Assembly: GCA_015680685.1 (NCBI GenBank) | Contig: MNCI01038012.1 | Location: 188,001-248,000, forward strand | Source of the DNA: Gnetum montanum | Taxonomy: Eukaryota > Streptophyta > Gnetopsida > Gnetales > Gnetaceae | DNA: 60,000 nt | Reading direction: 5' to 3' | Shown: positions 1 through 11,690 of the stretch, one piece after another | Layout of the letters: the number at the start of each line of letters is the position of its first letter | Position numbering within the stretch: position 1 is the stretch's first letter | Made by a program: the position numbers and the translations under genes | The notes under the pieces: model-generated | Databases searched by the model: none | What the model saw: the letters and a program-made list of their open reading frames with translations, nothing else | What the model was told of the DNA's origin: nothing

Positions 1-1200
1 TTTTACGGTTGTTGGAAATGATGGTTAATGCCTGGTATTAAAGTTATACTATTTTGAGGGTTGATGAGTGGTTTGTGAACTCTACCCCCTTTTTCCATTC
101 TAGGGCTTCCATTCTTAGCATGAAAAATTTGGGAGAAATATTTTGGATGCTTTATGATCACTTTCAGTCATGCATGTCAATTCAAGGTTGCTAGGATTGA
201 CTACTAACTTTTGATGCTGAAATTTGGTTTTTTCAAGGTTCACTAGGAAATTTTTAGGCTTCCCCCCATTTTTCCATGTTGGGGCTTCCATTTTTAGTAT
301 GTAAAATTGGGGGAAATCCTTTGGATGATTTTTGGCCACTTTTGGTCATGCATGCATGTCCATAGGGTTGCTGGTGTTGGCCATCAATGCCTAAGATCAA
401 GATTTGGTCATTTTGGATGTTGTGAGGGAGTTTTCAGGCTTCCCCACTTTTTCCATGTTGTGTGTGAAAAAGCCCAAAATGGAAGAGGTCTTCCTCATTG
501 AAGAAAGTTATATCTACATTAGATTGATAGCCAATTAACCATGCATGTCAACCTCTATGATTACTAATGTCAACAATCAATGTTGTGTGTCAAGATTTGA
601 TAGTTTGGAGGTTTCTAAGTGTCTCATACAATCTCCACCTTTTCTTCCATCCAAATAATTATGGCCCTAGCTTGGATGAGAGGGGGATAATAGTTTAATG
701 CTATTTTTGACCACTTTTAAGGATTTTGGAAGCTCTAGAGGGTTTTATTAGAGTCTAGGGGTCACTGGGCATCAAGAAATCGTCACTAGAACATCAATTT
801 AGGTTATTGTTTGCTTCCATCCATCTATCCAATTAGAGGGTGAGAGGCTCAATGTGGAAGAAGCCTTCCCTATTGTGGAAGACACCAAATTCTAGATTTT
901 AACTAGTTTTGACTAGGTCTAGTGGGCTTCTAAGGTTGCCAAAGATGCTTGAAGGGGTTCTAGGTCATGTGAAGCCTACTTTGGGATTAAAATTATGCTA
1001 GGTAAGTGTTGGAAGGCAAGAGTGAGTGTTAGACACCTTCTTCCATGTTGGGTACTACTTCCATAGCATGAAAATCCATGGTGCTTATACTTGTTCATGT
1101 CTTGCCCAATTTTGGAAACTTGGGATTGAAAAATATAGGTTTGGGATACTAAAAATAGAAAGGTATTCATAATTCTAATGAATTTGGAAAAGATAGAAAT
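1..1200. repeat. Degenerate ~180-bp tandem repeat array
   Basis: A decayed unit of about 180-190 bp recurs. Each copy carries a block like TTTCCATGTTGGGGCTTCCA followed by an A/T-rich ATG-AAAAT block, and a CATGCATGTC block about 85 bp later. CATGTC-type anchors end near 178, 360 and 549, and the TTCCATG block is seen near 90, 270, 445 and 1040. Copies are strongly diverged and the edges are vague. No coding capacity is evident; the short open frames here are chance frames. It could be part of the old retroelement fragment that follows or a separate satellite remnant. Confidence 0.5.
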
Positions 1201-2700
1201 TTTTCAATGGTAGGGATGGTATTCCTAGTGTGGATGCATTGGGTTAAGGTTGCCATAGTCTCAGCGTTGAGGTAGGTTTTGGTCAAAAGTGAAGGCATAG
1301 GGTATGGCCCACAATCCAAAAATTTAAAATTTTAAAATGTGAAGTTGTTTCCCACCTAAAAGAAACATGAACTAGACTTTCCACCCTTTTACTTTATTGC
1401 ACTTGTAGTTATGGTGCACTGAATTGGAAATTGGAATTTTGTTTAGCTTTTAGATGGGTTTCATATGTCAAACTTTGTAATTTTTTATCATAATGGTCAT
1501 TCTACAATGACAAGGAATTGAAGGAGAGGTCTATTAGAGGTTCTTATGGCAACAACAACCAATATTCAGTGTGGAAGCCTCCCATCTCCCCTACAACTAG
1601 TGTAGAACTCCTATCTTCTCATAATTTCCATCATCCCTAACATTGAGCCGATCATGGTAGCTAAGTACTGAAGGGAAAAGAGAAAAAATGCTATGATCCA
1701 AAGGATAGATGGACATTCTAGGGAGTTGTCAAAGGTTCATAAGCCTATCTCTATCCAAGCCTCATCTGTCACTACTCCAAGATAGGAGGTTGTACCCATT
1801 TTTGCCTTTGTTTTCTATGGTTTTCCTAGCTATTATTTTCCATGTGTTAAACCTACTTTTTCAAATCTACTTTGATGGGAGGATTAAAATGGAATTTTCA
1901 TGAAATCCCACCTCCTATTTTGGTTTCTTCCATGTAGATCTATAGTTTTTTATTGCTTTAGCATTTGTAGATTTGATTTTAAAAATAAGGTTGTCTATTT
2001 CATGTTGTTTTCCTAAAATTTTTGGGTATGGTTGCTTTCCTTAGATCTAGGACTTAATATTTGTTAAAATGAAATTTTAAGAAAATCCTACCCCCATTAT
2101 TTTGGTATGAATATAAATAGGTTTCAATGGTTTTGGCTATTTCGATTGTTTTAATGGCTATATAAAATTTAGGCTTTGAGGTTTTTTGACATTTTAGCAT
2201 GAAAATGTAAGCAATATTTTCTATTGTTTCCTTGTATAACGGCCACATATTTGGAAAATTAAAGGTTATGTATTTGTAGCCCTTTGTTAAAGCTTTATGA
2301 TGGTTGTTGTATTTTTTAATTTAACCTTGAAATGAGAACATTATGGCTATTTTCCTAACATTGCGCAGTTAGGTTATTTGTGCCACTTTTGAAATTTCAT
2401 CTAGATTTGTGAATTTTTTATAATAAAATGGAAAATGGTTTTGCTATTTTCTAGTATGTTTTGAATAGGTCTTGATTTACACTTTCAAACAGTGGTGGAA
2501 TCACTCCATTTAGAGTCCAAATGAATTTTTCATGAATTTTTTGGCTATGGCTATGTGAATCAAGGCAAAAGTCATGGCTGTAGTACATAGAAGTGGTTAG
2601 TATGTATAACTTATGTTAATATGCAAAAATAATGCATAATTTTGTTTTCTAATAATATCTAAAAGATTTTTCCATTTTTACATAGCCTTTTACTATGGTT
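1200..2700. other. AT-rich stretch with no recognisable gene
   Basis: I see no domain, RNA gene or clear repeat boundary here. The DNA is AT-rich with many short A and T runs. By position it may be upstream or intron DNA of the old Tat-a antisense gene, whose exons appear from about 3.29 kb, but no exon 1 equivalent was found. Confidence 0.4.
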
Positions 2701-2860
2701 ACATGGATTTTTCTAAGTTTATTATGCTTTTCTCAAATTTGTGTATAGCTTAGATGATTTTTCTAAGTTTATGCATAATTTAGATGGACTTTCCCAAATT
2801 TATGCATAACTTAGATGCTTTTTCTAAATTCATGCATAATTTAGACTAATAATTAGTTTT
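2700..2860. repeat. ~32-bp tandem repeat
   Basis: Three to four copies of a unit of about 32 bp, built from TTTTTCTAAGTTTATGCATA followed by ATTTAGATG, lie side by side with point differences. Confidence 0.6.
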
Positions 2861-2926
2861 AGCTATAATTTTTTGGTTATAAAGGCTATAAAATATGGTA
2901 ATAATGTGTTATGTAATTTTCCAAGC

Positions 2927-3215
2927 CAATTTAGATAAACATCTAAGAGCTTTTTATAGAGGTTAATTTCACCTCTAACTTAGGAAGTTTTCTCTAAATT
3001 TGTAAAGAAATTCCAATTGGTCATGATTCAAGGTTATGCAAGGTTGTGATAATGTTTTCTTATGGAATTACTTACACTAATTTAGATAAACACCTTAGAG
3101 CTTTTTACAAAGGCTAATTCCATCTCTAACTAGATGTTTTGTCTAAATTTTCTATGTAACTATAATAGGTCATATTATTTTTATGCTTTGCTTCATGCAA
3201 GGTATTTTTTAAGCA
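2927..3215. repeat. ~150-bp tandem duplication
   Basis: A block starting AATTTAGATAAAC, then an AGAGCTTTTTA motif, a TAATT-CATCTCTAACT motif and a TCTAAATTT motif, occurs twice, with starts near 2927 and 3079. The second copy is diverged by several percent. No coding role is seen. Confidence 0.6.
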
Positions 3216-3289
3216 TGTCCTCATCATATTGAAGATGGTTGGTATTTTTTGTGACATTGGTCATTCCAAGACCAACACCCCACCACATA

Positions 3290-3840
3290 TATGTTTTTGG
3301 AGAAACTTTAATTATGGTTCTAGCTTAGGAAAAGGGAATTCCTTTCCTACCTTCTTAGGAACTTTAGTGTGATACTATGGTCACACTTGTTCATAGATGT
3401 GGTTAGGGTTGTTGTGGAAACCCTATTTCCTTGGGCATCTAGCTTGATTATCAAGTATATTACTGACAAGCTGCTACCTAAAACGATAGGGGGACCAGCA
3501 AAGTCCATAACTCCATGCTAGCTTATGAAGATCTAGATGATGCTAGAGTATAGTTAGTATAATACTAATAATACTTTGATGATGGAACATAGGGACCACT
3601 CATTATTCCAAAATCCACCTAGCATTGTGTACCATATACAAGGGTAAACATGGTTATTGTAATGTTTTTATGCTTTTGGCTTGATTGCCTTACCTACCTT
3701 AATTGATTTTAAAACTTCTTGCAGGTACAAGGTCAGTGATGAGGGTTTTATTGTTAATGATCAAATCTTGGTAATGGCTCAAACTACATTGGATGAATTC
3801 ACCAAGGGTCCCCAAATCAAGGTTTTTGTGTATTAATAGT
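3290..3840 (+). pseudogene. Tat-a antisense-gene fragment (HAD/NIF-like exon 2 plus exon 3)
   Basis: Two exons match the antisense gene of Tat-b and Tat-c. Exon 2 (to 3643) encodes the segment NFSVILWSHL, which parallels NFEVVIWSHL in Tat-c, and ends in SLFQNPPSIVY, which parallels LFQNPPDTVY. A clean GT-AG intron (3644-3724) follows, ending TTCTTGCAG. Exon 3 begins with a YKVSDEG segment. Exon 3 is cut at 3840 where the Tat-b LTR begins. The two surviving blocks read as a FCP1/NIF-type HAD domain without its catalytic aspartates. The parent element must lie mainly outside the window, with its pol genes on the minus strand. It is the oldest copy of the family here. Confidence 0.6.
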
Positions 3841-5523
3841 TGTAGCAACTGAAAACATTGAAGCCTAGAATAGGACACTTAGAGGTCTACAATCACATAG
3901 TCTTGACCTTGCTTCCACATGAGGGCTTACTGGGAATGGAGGTGGGGTGCCCAAAATGGTCTTGCTAATCAAACTAGGACTTATAGGTGTTACAACAAAA
4001 TGAAATTTTAGGGGCTTTTTATGGTGTTTTGTGATGTATGAGATGCCCATAGGTGTGAGTGTAGGAGAGGTTTTAGGACTGAAAACAAAGATGAAAGCAT
4101 GTGAATGTGTGCAAAACAATGAAAATGCATGTAGAATGCTAAAATTCTAGTTAAAGATGTGAACAATTGCACAAAATGTAAGTGAGGAAGTCACACCACC
4201 CCAAACAAGGGGAGCATAGTCAATTGCAAAGGAAATTTTAAGAGGTACGTGGTGTACAACATGCGCAGTAGGCTAGCATAGTCATAGTTTGTGTCTGGCT
4301 ATGAAGGACTGATATTTGTTATGGAGTTTGAGCCTACCATGTCGGCTACTATAGTGTCCTGCAAGCTGCAGTGGGCAACAATGTGCTAGATGGAGTACAA
4401 AAATGCCATGGTATCCTGAAGTTTGTTAAAATGCTAAGCATGCTCAGGTGTTAGGGTGCTCAAGATGCAAGTTTACTAGGTGAATGCTTTAAAATATCAA
4501 CCCCTAAAAAATGAAGCACTGGGAAATATATAGGGCTAGGGTTAGTATGAATCATAGATCAAGCACCACATGGCAAAGGCGTAGTTGTGACTATGCCCTA
4601 ATTACACTCCTACTAAAGTGAGATAATGTTCTACTAGTGTGCTCCAATGGATCCTATGAGACTATCAGACTATGACTATGTTGCCAAACTACCACTATGA
4701 ATGGCAAATAGACCATGAAGTACCTACAAATAGTGAAAAAGAGTGCACGCATGGAGAATACACTCTGGGACTATGCTACTCACTCTTGAGTGGTGTTGAG
4801 TGTAGGTACAATTTGGCAGCAAATTGGGGATGCAAAAAGGAAAAAACTTGCTAATCTTTCTTGTTAAGGGAATGTTGAAGCTAAGGTACTAGCTAATGCT
4901 GAATTCTAAAGGCTTCTAGAGGCAATTCTACATAGCTATTCTAGCTATCCTTTCAAGCATAGCCCAAAGAGTTAGGAAAATTTTGCAAAGTTTGTTCTAG
5001 CAATCTAGAGCATAGTCCTAGTAGGGAGAGCATAGCCTTGACACTTAGGAAAATTTGCTGAAAATGATGCCCTCATGTAGGCTACACTAGCTATTTTGTA
5101 GAGTGTAGCAGGAAGCATGGCCCAAAAGTTAGAACATCTACCAAACTACTTCTTTTGTCCCATACATGCTTAGCAGCCTGTGGCCTGACACTTTGGAAAA
5201 TCTACAAAACTAATTGTTCCAAGGCTAACTACACTAGCTATGGTCTAGAGCATAACCCCGATAGTTAGGAAAATTAGAAAAATATACAACTATCATTGAC
5301 ACTTAAAAAAATATTTGAAAATTTGGACTTAGTGCCAGCTATGCTAACTATGCTCTAGATCATAGTCCTAGTAGTGGAAGCATAGTCTCAACACTTAGAA
5401 AAATTTGCCAAGTTTTGACACTTAGCCAAATTTGCAATTGAGACTTGGAAGCTCCAAATTTTGTGGTGTTTCATGGGCCCTTCTTTGTTGATGTCTAGAG
5501 GAGTGGCCTAAGAGACATCAACA
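3841..5523 (-). repeat. 3' LTR of Tat-b
   Basis: Read on the minus strand it starts TGTTGATGTCTC and ends GTTGCTACA, matching the Tat-c 5' LTR (start TGTTGAGCACC, end GACGATACA). Internal landmarks also align, including AAACACCACAAAATTT near the start, the CCCTATATATTTCCC region, and a block near the end related to GAAGACCCTACCTTCACCTG. A TATA-like TATATAT lies at 4526-4532. The U3 (about 4.86-5.45 kb) carries decayed versions of the GCGTATACGC palindromes, mostly as GCATAGTC-type remnants. The probable target duplication is ATAGT just left of 3841, but its partner is not in place because the element's other end is lost. Confidence 0.75.
4526..4532 (-). promoter_or_regulatory. TATA box of the Tat-b LTR
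   Basis: TATATAT sits in a CCCTATATATTTCCC context on the minus strand. This is the same place in the LTR where Tat-c has CCCTGTATAGAAGCCC. It lies downstream of the decayed palindrome-rich U3. Confidence 0.5.
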
Positions 5524-5528
5524 AAGAA
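5481..5528. other. 16-bp perfect inverted repeat spanning the LTR edge
   Basis: TTCTTTGTTGATGTCT (5481-5496) is the exact reverse complement of the sequence at 5513-5528, with a 16-base loop. It straddles the inferred TGTTGA terminus of the Tat-b LTR. Tat-c has no such hairpin at its own LTR start. Confidence 0.8.
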
Positions 5529-6990
5529 CATAAAATACCATAGCAAGCTTGGCACCAACATCATTTGTCAATGTCCAATCGGATGTCTCTTCTCCATGAT
5601 CAAGAGTGCTAAGGCTGATGATATGTTGAAGGGATAAATAATGTAGGGAATGTGTTAGTAAATGGACTAAGGAATAGCAAGGGAATGGTACAAAAATAGT
5701 GTATGCTATTGCAAGATGTGAAGTTAGCACAACTGACAAGTATCATGGCACCATGGCAGCTTGTCACCAAAATGGTGATCTCTCATTGAAGTGCTTATGA
5801 GAGAGCCATCGTCCATGGTGTTAGACTGGCTTGCCCCTAAAATTGTGAGCTCTCATTAGAGTGCTTATGAGAAGGTCAATGCATATTCAAGGTTGGATCA
5901 GTTGAAAATTTTTAACTCTACTAAATGCTTTGGGACATGTTTTTCTCCATTCTTTTGCTTCTTTTCTTCCTTTTGTTTTTAACTATGAAGTGAACCTACT
6001 TTGGGCTCTACACATTGTGAGATGCTAGATGTAGGATGTATTTCATTGGGTAGGCTACATGCCACCTAATAAGCTTTGCTTTAGTGCAACCATGTCACAT
6101 CTATAGGATATGTGTTTGCTCCCTAGGATGAGTTATGTTACATCTGCTTTCAGATTAACCAACCTACAGAGGCTCCCCATAGGACAAGTTGTATTACATC
6201 TACTATGGGTTCTGTAGTCAACACAAAGAGGGTACCATATACATTGGAGAGGTTGCAAGGTCAGTGATGCAAGGGAAAGTAGGAAAATCCACAGTGGCTA
6301 GGTAAATGTGAGTAGGCTATAGTAGTGTAATAGGGATATGCACTCTTGAGCAGTTCAGCTAGTTCAATCATGCACATCAGAGTAGTATGGTGAATCCCCA
6401 CTATGATGAGATGTGTCTATGTATGACTACCTCTAGGGCTTCATCCTACAAACACAACATAGAGAAAACAAGAAAATAACAATACATATGAGATTAGAGT
6501 AAATTTCTAGCTACAAAGGTGTTGCAAGTGCCACAAGTACTAGGCTAGTTATAAGAGCTTCCAACACTAGTGGCAAGAAAGCTAGTGTAGGTGCTAGAGC
6601 AAGAAGGCTACAAAAGGTCCAGCAGCCACACCAAAGGTAAGTGCTTAAGCAATGGTAAGAGCCTTTCAAGGTAGGTGAGATGACTAGGGCCTTAATGCCA
6701 CCATTTATCCAAAGGGTTATGCTAACAATGAGAGCTTCAAGGAATAATGAAATACCTAAGGTCTGTAATGTTGCTAGTGTAGCCTAAGGCTAGTACTACT
6801 GGTGATCATAGTAGGAGCTTTGAAACATTAGCAAAATTACCAAGGACATTTCCAAAGGATTAGTAAAATGCTAAGGGGTGGTAGCACTACAAACATTCTA
6901 GAGGCTTCTCTTAATGATGTGAACTTCATTCTAGAATTGTGGTGCCCCACCCCGCCCACAAGGTATTGGTGAATAATCAAGAGTTGGAAG
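5529..6990 (-). other. Tat-b 3' untranslated internal region
   Basis: This noncoding stretch lies between the post-integrase minisatellite and the 3' LTR of Tat-b. I see local GCTAGTG- and AAGGCTA-rich direct repeats, but no reading frame and no clear polypurine tract beside the LTR. Confidence 0.45.
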
Positions 6991-6999
6991 TATTCGCAC

Positions 7000-7430
7000 T
7001 TGCTTGTCCACGTAACTATGTGTGTTGAACTACAAACCCAGATTAAGATACTAGGAGACTACATGCTATGCTAGTTAGGCTCCTAGCAAATTGTGAGGCC
7101 AGTTTAAGGTTCTAGTAGACTGTGATGTGCTAGTTTAAATTCCTAACAGACTATTGTGTCCTAGTTTAATGTTGTAGTAGATGGTTGATGTTGTGGCAGT
7201 TTAACATCATGGTGCAAGGACAAGCTATGCTAGTTTAAGCATAATGGTGGATCAATGTTGTGGATGCTAGTTTTAGCATCATGGCCTAAGGATGGTCTAT
7301 GCCAGTTTATAGTCATAGCAAACTATGTTGTGCCAGTTTATAGTCATAGTGAACTATACTATGCTAGTTTATAGTCATAGTAGACTTATCTTTGCTAGTT
7401 TATAGTCATAGAAAACTATGCTTATCTTCC
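7000..7430. repeat. Tat-b post-integrase minisatellite
   Basis: A tandem array of ~31-bp units reads GCCAGTTTATAGTCATAG on the plus strand, which is CTATGACTATAAACTGGC in the element's sense. The last four units are the most regular. It lies directly after integrase, where Tat-c has its 37-bp array with core ATGACTTAAAACTG. Core and position are shared although the unit length differs. Confidence 0.8.
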
Positions 7431-7439
7431 TTTGTCATT

Positions 7440-8640
7440 GATGTAATGCTCTATACTAGGCATAGCATGGCTTCAACTATGAGCAGTTCACCAGATTGGC
7501 TGATTTGTTGTCATATGATTAGCAAGCTTGAATGCTCCATTTCCATAAGCCTTAATGACCAAGAAAGGACCTTTCTAGCTTGCTAAGAATTTACCTATGG
7601 GTTCATGAATGGCCTTGAGGACTAGGTCCCCCTTCTTGATTATGCATTGATGTTAATTGTGATGGTGCTTTTTCTATTCTGTTTGTTGGTATTTCTTGAT
7701 TTGACCAAGCATCCACATGCACTCATCCCCTATCGAGTTAAGGTCCATGGTTCTCAACTGATCATTTTTAAGCCTCATTGATGAAGCTTGAGAGCATTAG
7801 ATAGAGTGATGGGACCTACAATTCAAGAGGAAAGATGGTTTCAGACCCATAAACCAAACTGTATGGTGTCTTACCCATTGTAGTTCGTTGTGTCGTGCGG
7901 TAGGTCCAAAGTGCGTAGATTAGCTACTTGTGCCATTTCGGTTTGCTGCTATGAAGCATCTTTTTCAGAAGATTAATGATGACCTTTTTTATGGCCTTTG
8001 CTTGGCCGTTCACCTATGTGTAGTAGGGTGAAGAAAAGAAATGTTTGATTCGAAGGCACTTGCAAAAGGCAACAATCTGAGCACTACTAAACTATGGCTC
8101 ATTGTTTGTGACTATGGTCATGGGTAAACCAAAATGGGAAACTATGTTATCAAGTATGAATTTGCAAACCTACTATGATGTAGTCATCCTAAGGGAAATA
8201 GCCTCAACGCAATTTTTTAAAATACTCAATGTTGATTATGTTGAAACTATGCCTAGTAGAGGACATAAGCATTATTTGCCCTATGATGTCCAAACCCCAA
8301 TGTTGGAATGACCATGTGATCTACATTGTATGCAATTTAGTAGGTGGGACATGCATTAGGTTAACATGTTATTAACACGTGTCACATCTCTTGACCTTGG
8401 AGATGCAATTGTGCTCCATGTAAGGCCAATAGTAGCCTAAGCATATGATTTTCACCACCATTGCTCGAGGTGCTATGTGCCCTCTATAGGGTGCCTCGTG
8501 GACTTGTTAAATGATTGTCTATGCTTTGCTATTGCTAACACATGTCAATAGTTTGCCATCATAGGATCTACAACACAAAGTACTATCACCCATAATGATG
8601 TACTACTATTATTGCTTTCGCACTACATCCTTTTGGATAG
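7440..8640 (-). pseudogene. Tat-b integrase, decayed
   Basis: This is the region corresponding to Tat-c integrase (35.64-36.83 kb), on the opposite strand and in the expected order after RNase H. Minus-strand conceptual segments align with the zinc-finger and core regions but are full of stops and frameshifts. An example is the GHSAW/GMP-type stretch around 8.1-8.2 kb, which matches the Tat-c sequence around 36.1 kb at nucleotide level. The enzyme inserts cDNA into the host genome; this copy cannot be functional. Exact ends are approximate. Confidence 0.65.
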
Positions 8641-8644
8641 TGGT

Positions 8645-8860
8645 TAGATGTTACAAAAGTTTATCCTATAGAAGGTATGACTTAATGTCGTGATACCACT
8701 CTACTACATAGGTTCTACTTACTATGGCTATGGATGCAATGTCAATTGTCTTCATGATAGGCATAGTGAAATCTACCATCATAGTGGGAAATGCATGAAG
8801 CATTTTAGGTGCAATGCTTAAGGCTAATGTAGCTAATGCATCGGAAATGGAGTTTTCATT
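8645..8860 (-). pseudogene. Tat-b archaeal-type RNase H, C-terminal part
   Basis: The minus frame shows SISDALATLALSIAPKML, the counterpart of TIADALATLALNVLPNMF at the end of the Tat-c archaeal-type RNase H. It continues into a VEWYHDIKSYLL tail that matches Tat-c EWYDDIKEYLL. The domain is split from its N-terminal part by the solo LTR that starts at 8866. Confidence 0.8.
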
Positions 8861-9803
8861 GTAAGTGATGAGTGGCGAGGTACCCCTACACTCAACCATA
8901 TGAAACGAGCGTACACGCATGATCCGGTCTAACTCCGCAGACTAAATGCCTTAACGCCACAAGAAACACTTGGGGTTAATCGTTCGTTGTCTTCCCAGGC
9001 TTGCTTGTATGTGTCACGGTGTATGGTTAAGCAAGTCTGAGGTATGTGATTTTTTTGGTATTTTCGGCTTATCTTCTATGCTACCAGGAGAAAGGGTTGA
9101 GAAAACTAAACTAACTCTAACTAAGATCTAAGTCTAAATTAACTAGCGTCAGCATCCGTTCCCACTTGCCGGACACACCCTGAACTATGCAACTGCAGCT
9201 TACCAAACGCTAATCGTTACTGGGATCGCCACACGTAACGCAAGTGCTCGAAGTGGTCGTACTGAGGCACCTATTTAGCCTACGTGTGATAAGCAGCCGA
9301 TTCCTTAGCCAGCCGTACACACCCGTGGGTGCTCGTAACTAAGTCGTACTTATCACACGATCTAGCCTAGCAATGAGCAGCCGATTCCTCAACTAGCCGT
9401 ACACATTAGACCCGGGAGTTACCAAGCGCAGAATCCTGGAATACGCTACTGGGTTACCAAGCATCCAATGCTCGTAATTGAGTCGTACTCATGCATTGCG
9501 TCAAGCAGCCGATTCCTTGACTAGCCGTACACGTCCGTAGATGCTCGTAATCAAGTCGTACTTGAACACACTAGGAAAGCAGGAAATAAAGCAATAAAAC
9601 CATGTACTGCAAGGTTTATCCAATCAAGTTCATCTTTATTTCCGTACACAACTTGGGTTCAGGTTACAAGCTGCTCGAATAAAGAGCCGTTCACTCTAGG
9701 ACTCCTACTGCGGGCACATGGGGAAAAATTCTAACTCTGGAGTGATCAATCTGCTAGAGCTTTGCTACACTAGCCAGGATTGGGAAATGAAGGGAGTGCC
9801 GCC

Positions 9804-9814
9804 TCTTATTTATA
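9804..9814 (-). promoter_or_regulatory. TATA box of solo LTR Ath-1
   Basis: CTATAAATAAG on the minus strand is conserved at the same place in the LTRs at 38901 (39671-39681) and 57611 (57793-57801, plus strand). It lies just downstream of the palindrome cluster. Confidence 0.7.
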
Positions 9815-9825
9815 GAAATGGCGGC

Positions 9826-9886
9826 GCGACGTGATATCGCGTACGCGATATCGCAGGAGAAGACGCGATATCGCGGCCTAGTGTAA
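9826..9886. promoter_or_regulatory. GATATC palindrome cluster in the Ath-1 U3
   Basis: Perfect palindromes GCGATATCGC (9845-9854) and CGCGATATCGCG (9864-9875), plus a GTGATATCGC half-match at 9831, sit within 60 bp, between the LTR edge and the TATA box. This placement suits upstream regulatory sites; the binding factor is unknown. Confidence 0.6.
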
Positions 9887-9905
9887 ACCGCGTCTCATCA
9901 GTAAG

Positions 9906-10790
9906 GGATATGCTAAACATCAGTAGTTGCAAATTTCTTGAGTAGGTTCTTTGCCATGTCATAGTAAGGTTGCAAATGTTGTGCTTTACAAGTGTAAACC
10001 TCTATAACTTGGCTGACCACTAGTTGCAAATCACCTTGAACTGCTAGGTTTTGTATTCCTAGGTTGCAAGCTACTAAGATGCCCTAGAGGATACCTTCAT
10101 ACTCTACCATGTTGTTAGTACATGGAAATGAAAAATGGCATATGAAGGGTTAGATCTCCCTAGAGGGGAATGTGATTATGGCAGTGGCACTACCCCCTTG
10201 AGAGGTTGAACTACCATGAAAGTATAAAAGTGCCTCAAAATTGCTAGGCACTTGGCTTATGCTAGTGACATGCTCATCCAGGAATTCTAGATATATCATT
10301 GCTTAGTCATTAATTGATGAACCCATAAGTTGTATAGCTATTTCTTGACCTTTAGTTGATGCTTGTGCTTGTGCAATGTAATGTAGGTCAAACTCCATAG
10401 TTATTTCTTTCCAACATCCTATGTGACTACTCTTGTAGATGTTCATTATGATTGCTCAGATATATTTCTTTTGTAGATGATGCTTACTTGATTACGGAAA
10501 AGATAATTCCTTCACTTCTTAAGTGCAAAGACTAAGGCAAGGTAAGCCTTTTTCACATCATCCTATTTTGCTTCGTAGGCCACTAATGCATAGCTTAGGT
10601 TACACAGGGTCCTTGGTACCATCGTCTCACTTTTAACAAAGCAAAGAAGTGATGGGCGTGTCTAAGGTGGCAAGGTAGATTTTTGAAATTTAAGCTAGCT
10701 CCATTTTAAGGTTGTCAAATGCCTCTTGGCATTGAGCCATCTACACAAAGTGGACTCCCTTCTTAAGCAAATGTTGCATTGGCTACAACT
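9906..10790 (-). pseudogene. Tat-b RNase H region, N-terminal part, decayed
   Basis: This is the stretch between RT and the solo LTR. It corresponds to the RT-associated RNase H (34.46-34.91 kb in Tat-c) and the start of the archaeal-type RNase H. Only fragments can be read through stops on the minus strand, such as a connection segment near 10.7 kb and an FxGSSTSQGGSA-like piece near 10.2 kb. The assignment rests on order and patchy similarity. Confidence 0.55.
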
Positions 10791-11690
10791 TATTGGTCAA
10801 CTATGTGATAAACCACTGTATAAATTGTAATCTACCTTGTAACCCTTATAGCTCCTTAAGGTTGGCCAGTGGTGCTAAGTTGGTAATGAACTCAACCTTA
10901 TTGGGATCTATGATTATGCCTGCTTTAGATACTATGAAACCTACCATGTGGTCCATCTTGATGCCAAAGATACATTTCTTATGATTTATCCTAAGTTCAT
11001 GCTTCAAAAAATGTTTGAGCGCAAGGCCTAAATTACCTGCATGGTTGTGTGATGCTTTGGACTTAACAACTATATCATCAACATAGTCATTAAGCAAACC
11101 TAGTAGGTAATCACTGAAGATGTATGTCATGGCTTGTTGATAGGTTGCTCCTACATTCTTAAGTCCAAATGGCATCATTGTGTAGCAAAACATACCCCAA
11201 GGGGTCATGAAGGTAGTACTGAGTTAGTGCTCTTGGTTGACTTGAATCTAGTTGTACCCCAAGAACCCATCCATAAAGGACAATAAGGTGTGACTAGCCA
11301 TAGTATCAACCAATTAATCAATCCTAGGCAACAAGAACTTATATTTAATGGTTTTCTTATTGAGGTCCCATAAGTCTATGCAAATGTGTATACTCCCATT
11401 TTTTCTTGGGCACAACCATAATGTTGGAGACCTAGTCTACGTAGTTAATGGCACAAATGAAACTAGCCTTTTAGAGCTTAGTAATTTCATCACAAACTAC
11501 CAACACCACCTCAGGCCTAACTTTGCAAGCTTTCTGTTTAACTAGTTTTATGTGAGGATCAAGGATTATATTGTGTTGTACTAAGTAACTATCTAGGCCT
11601 AACATGTCTTTGTAAGGCCATGCAAATGCCTCAATGTTTTCATTAACCACTCTTGTGATGCTTTGGGCATGTTGAGGATCTACCAAAACA
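10790..11690 (-). pseudogene. Tat-b reverse transcriptase, decayed
   Basis: Minus-strand frames carry unmistakable Tat-lineage RT. An N-terminal segment has NIEAFAWPYKDMLGLD then VQHNIILDPHIKLVKQKA. A second open stretch (11208-10846) has TMMPFGLKNVGATYQQAM, the catalytic box NDYVDDIVVKSK, and a GFIVSKAGIIIDPNKVE thumb segment. Between them (about 11.2-11.47 kb) the frame is broken by several stops, so part of the fingers/palm motif is lost. The enzyme would copy element RNA into DNA. It is non-functional here but clearly the same family as Tat-c (33.6-34.45 kb). Confidence 0.92.

Larger units (their letters stand above)
8861..9905 (-). mobile_element. Athila-like solo LTR (Ath-1) with 5-bp target duplication
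   Basis: The LTR itself is 8866-9900 (1035 bp). It starts TGATGAGTGG, ends CGTCTCATCA, and is flanked on both sides by GTAAG (8861-8865 and 9901-9905). Related LTRs at 38901, 46188, 50894 and 57611 share the GAGGTACCCCTACACTCAACC block, and the one at 38901 adjoins an Athila-type primer site. Orientation is minus, as judged by TATAAATAAG on that strand (9804-9814). It is rich in intact CpG, unlike the element around it, so it is a recent insertion reduced to one LTR by recombination. Its 5' end holds CGCGATATCGCG palindromes. Confidence 0.92.

Noticed and set aside
3865-4119. Minus-strand open frame within the Tat-b LTR
   Set aside because: It lies wholly in the LTR's R/U5 part, with no matching frame in the Tat-c LTR.
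10793-10984. Plus-strand open frame over Tat-b RT (and similar at 34196-34522)
   Set aside because: Antisense shadow of the reverse transcriptase on the other strand.
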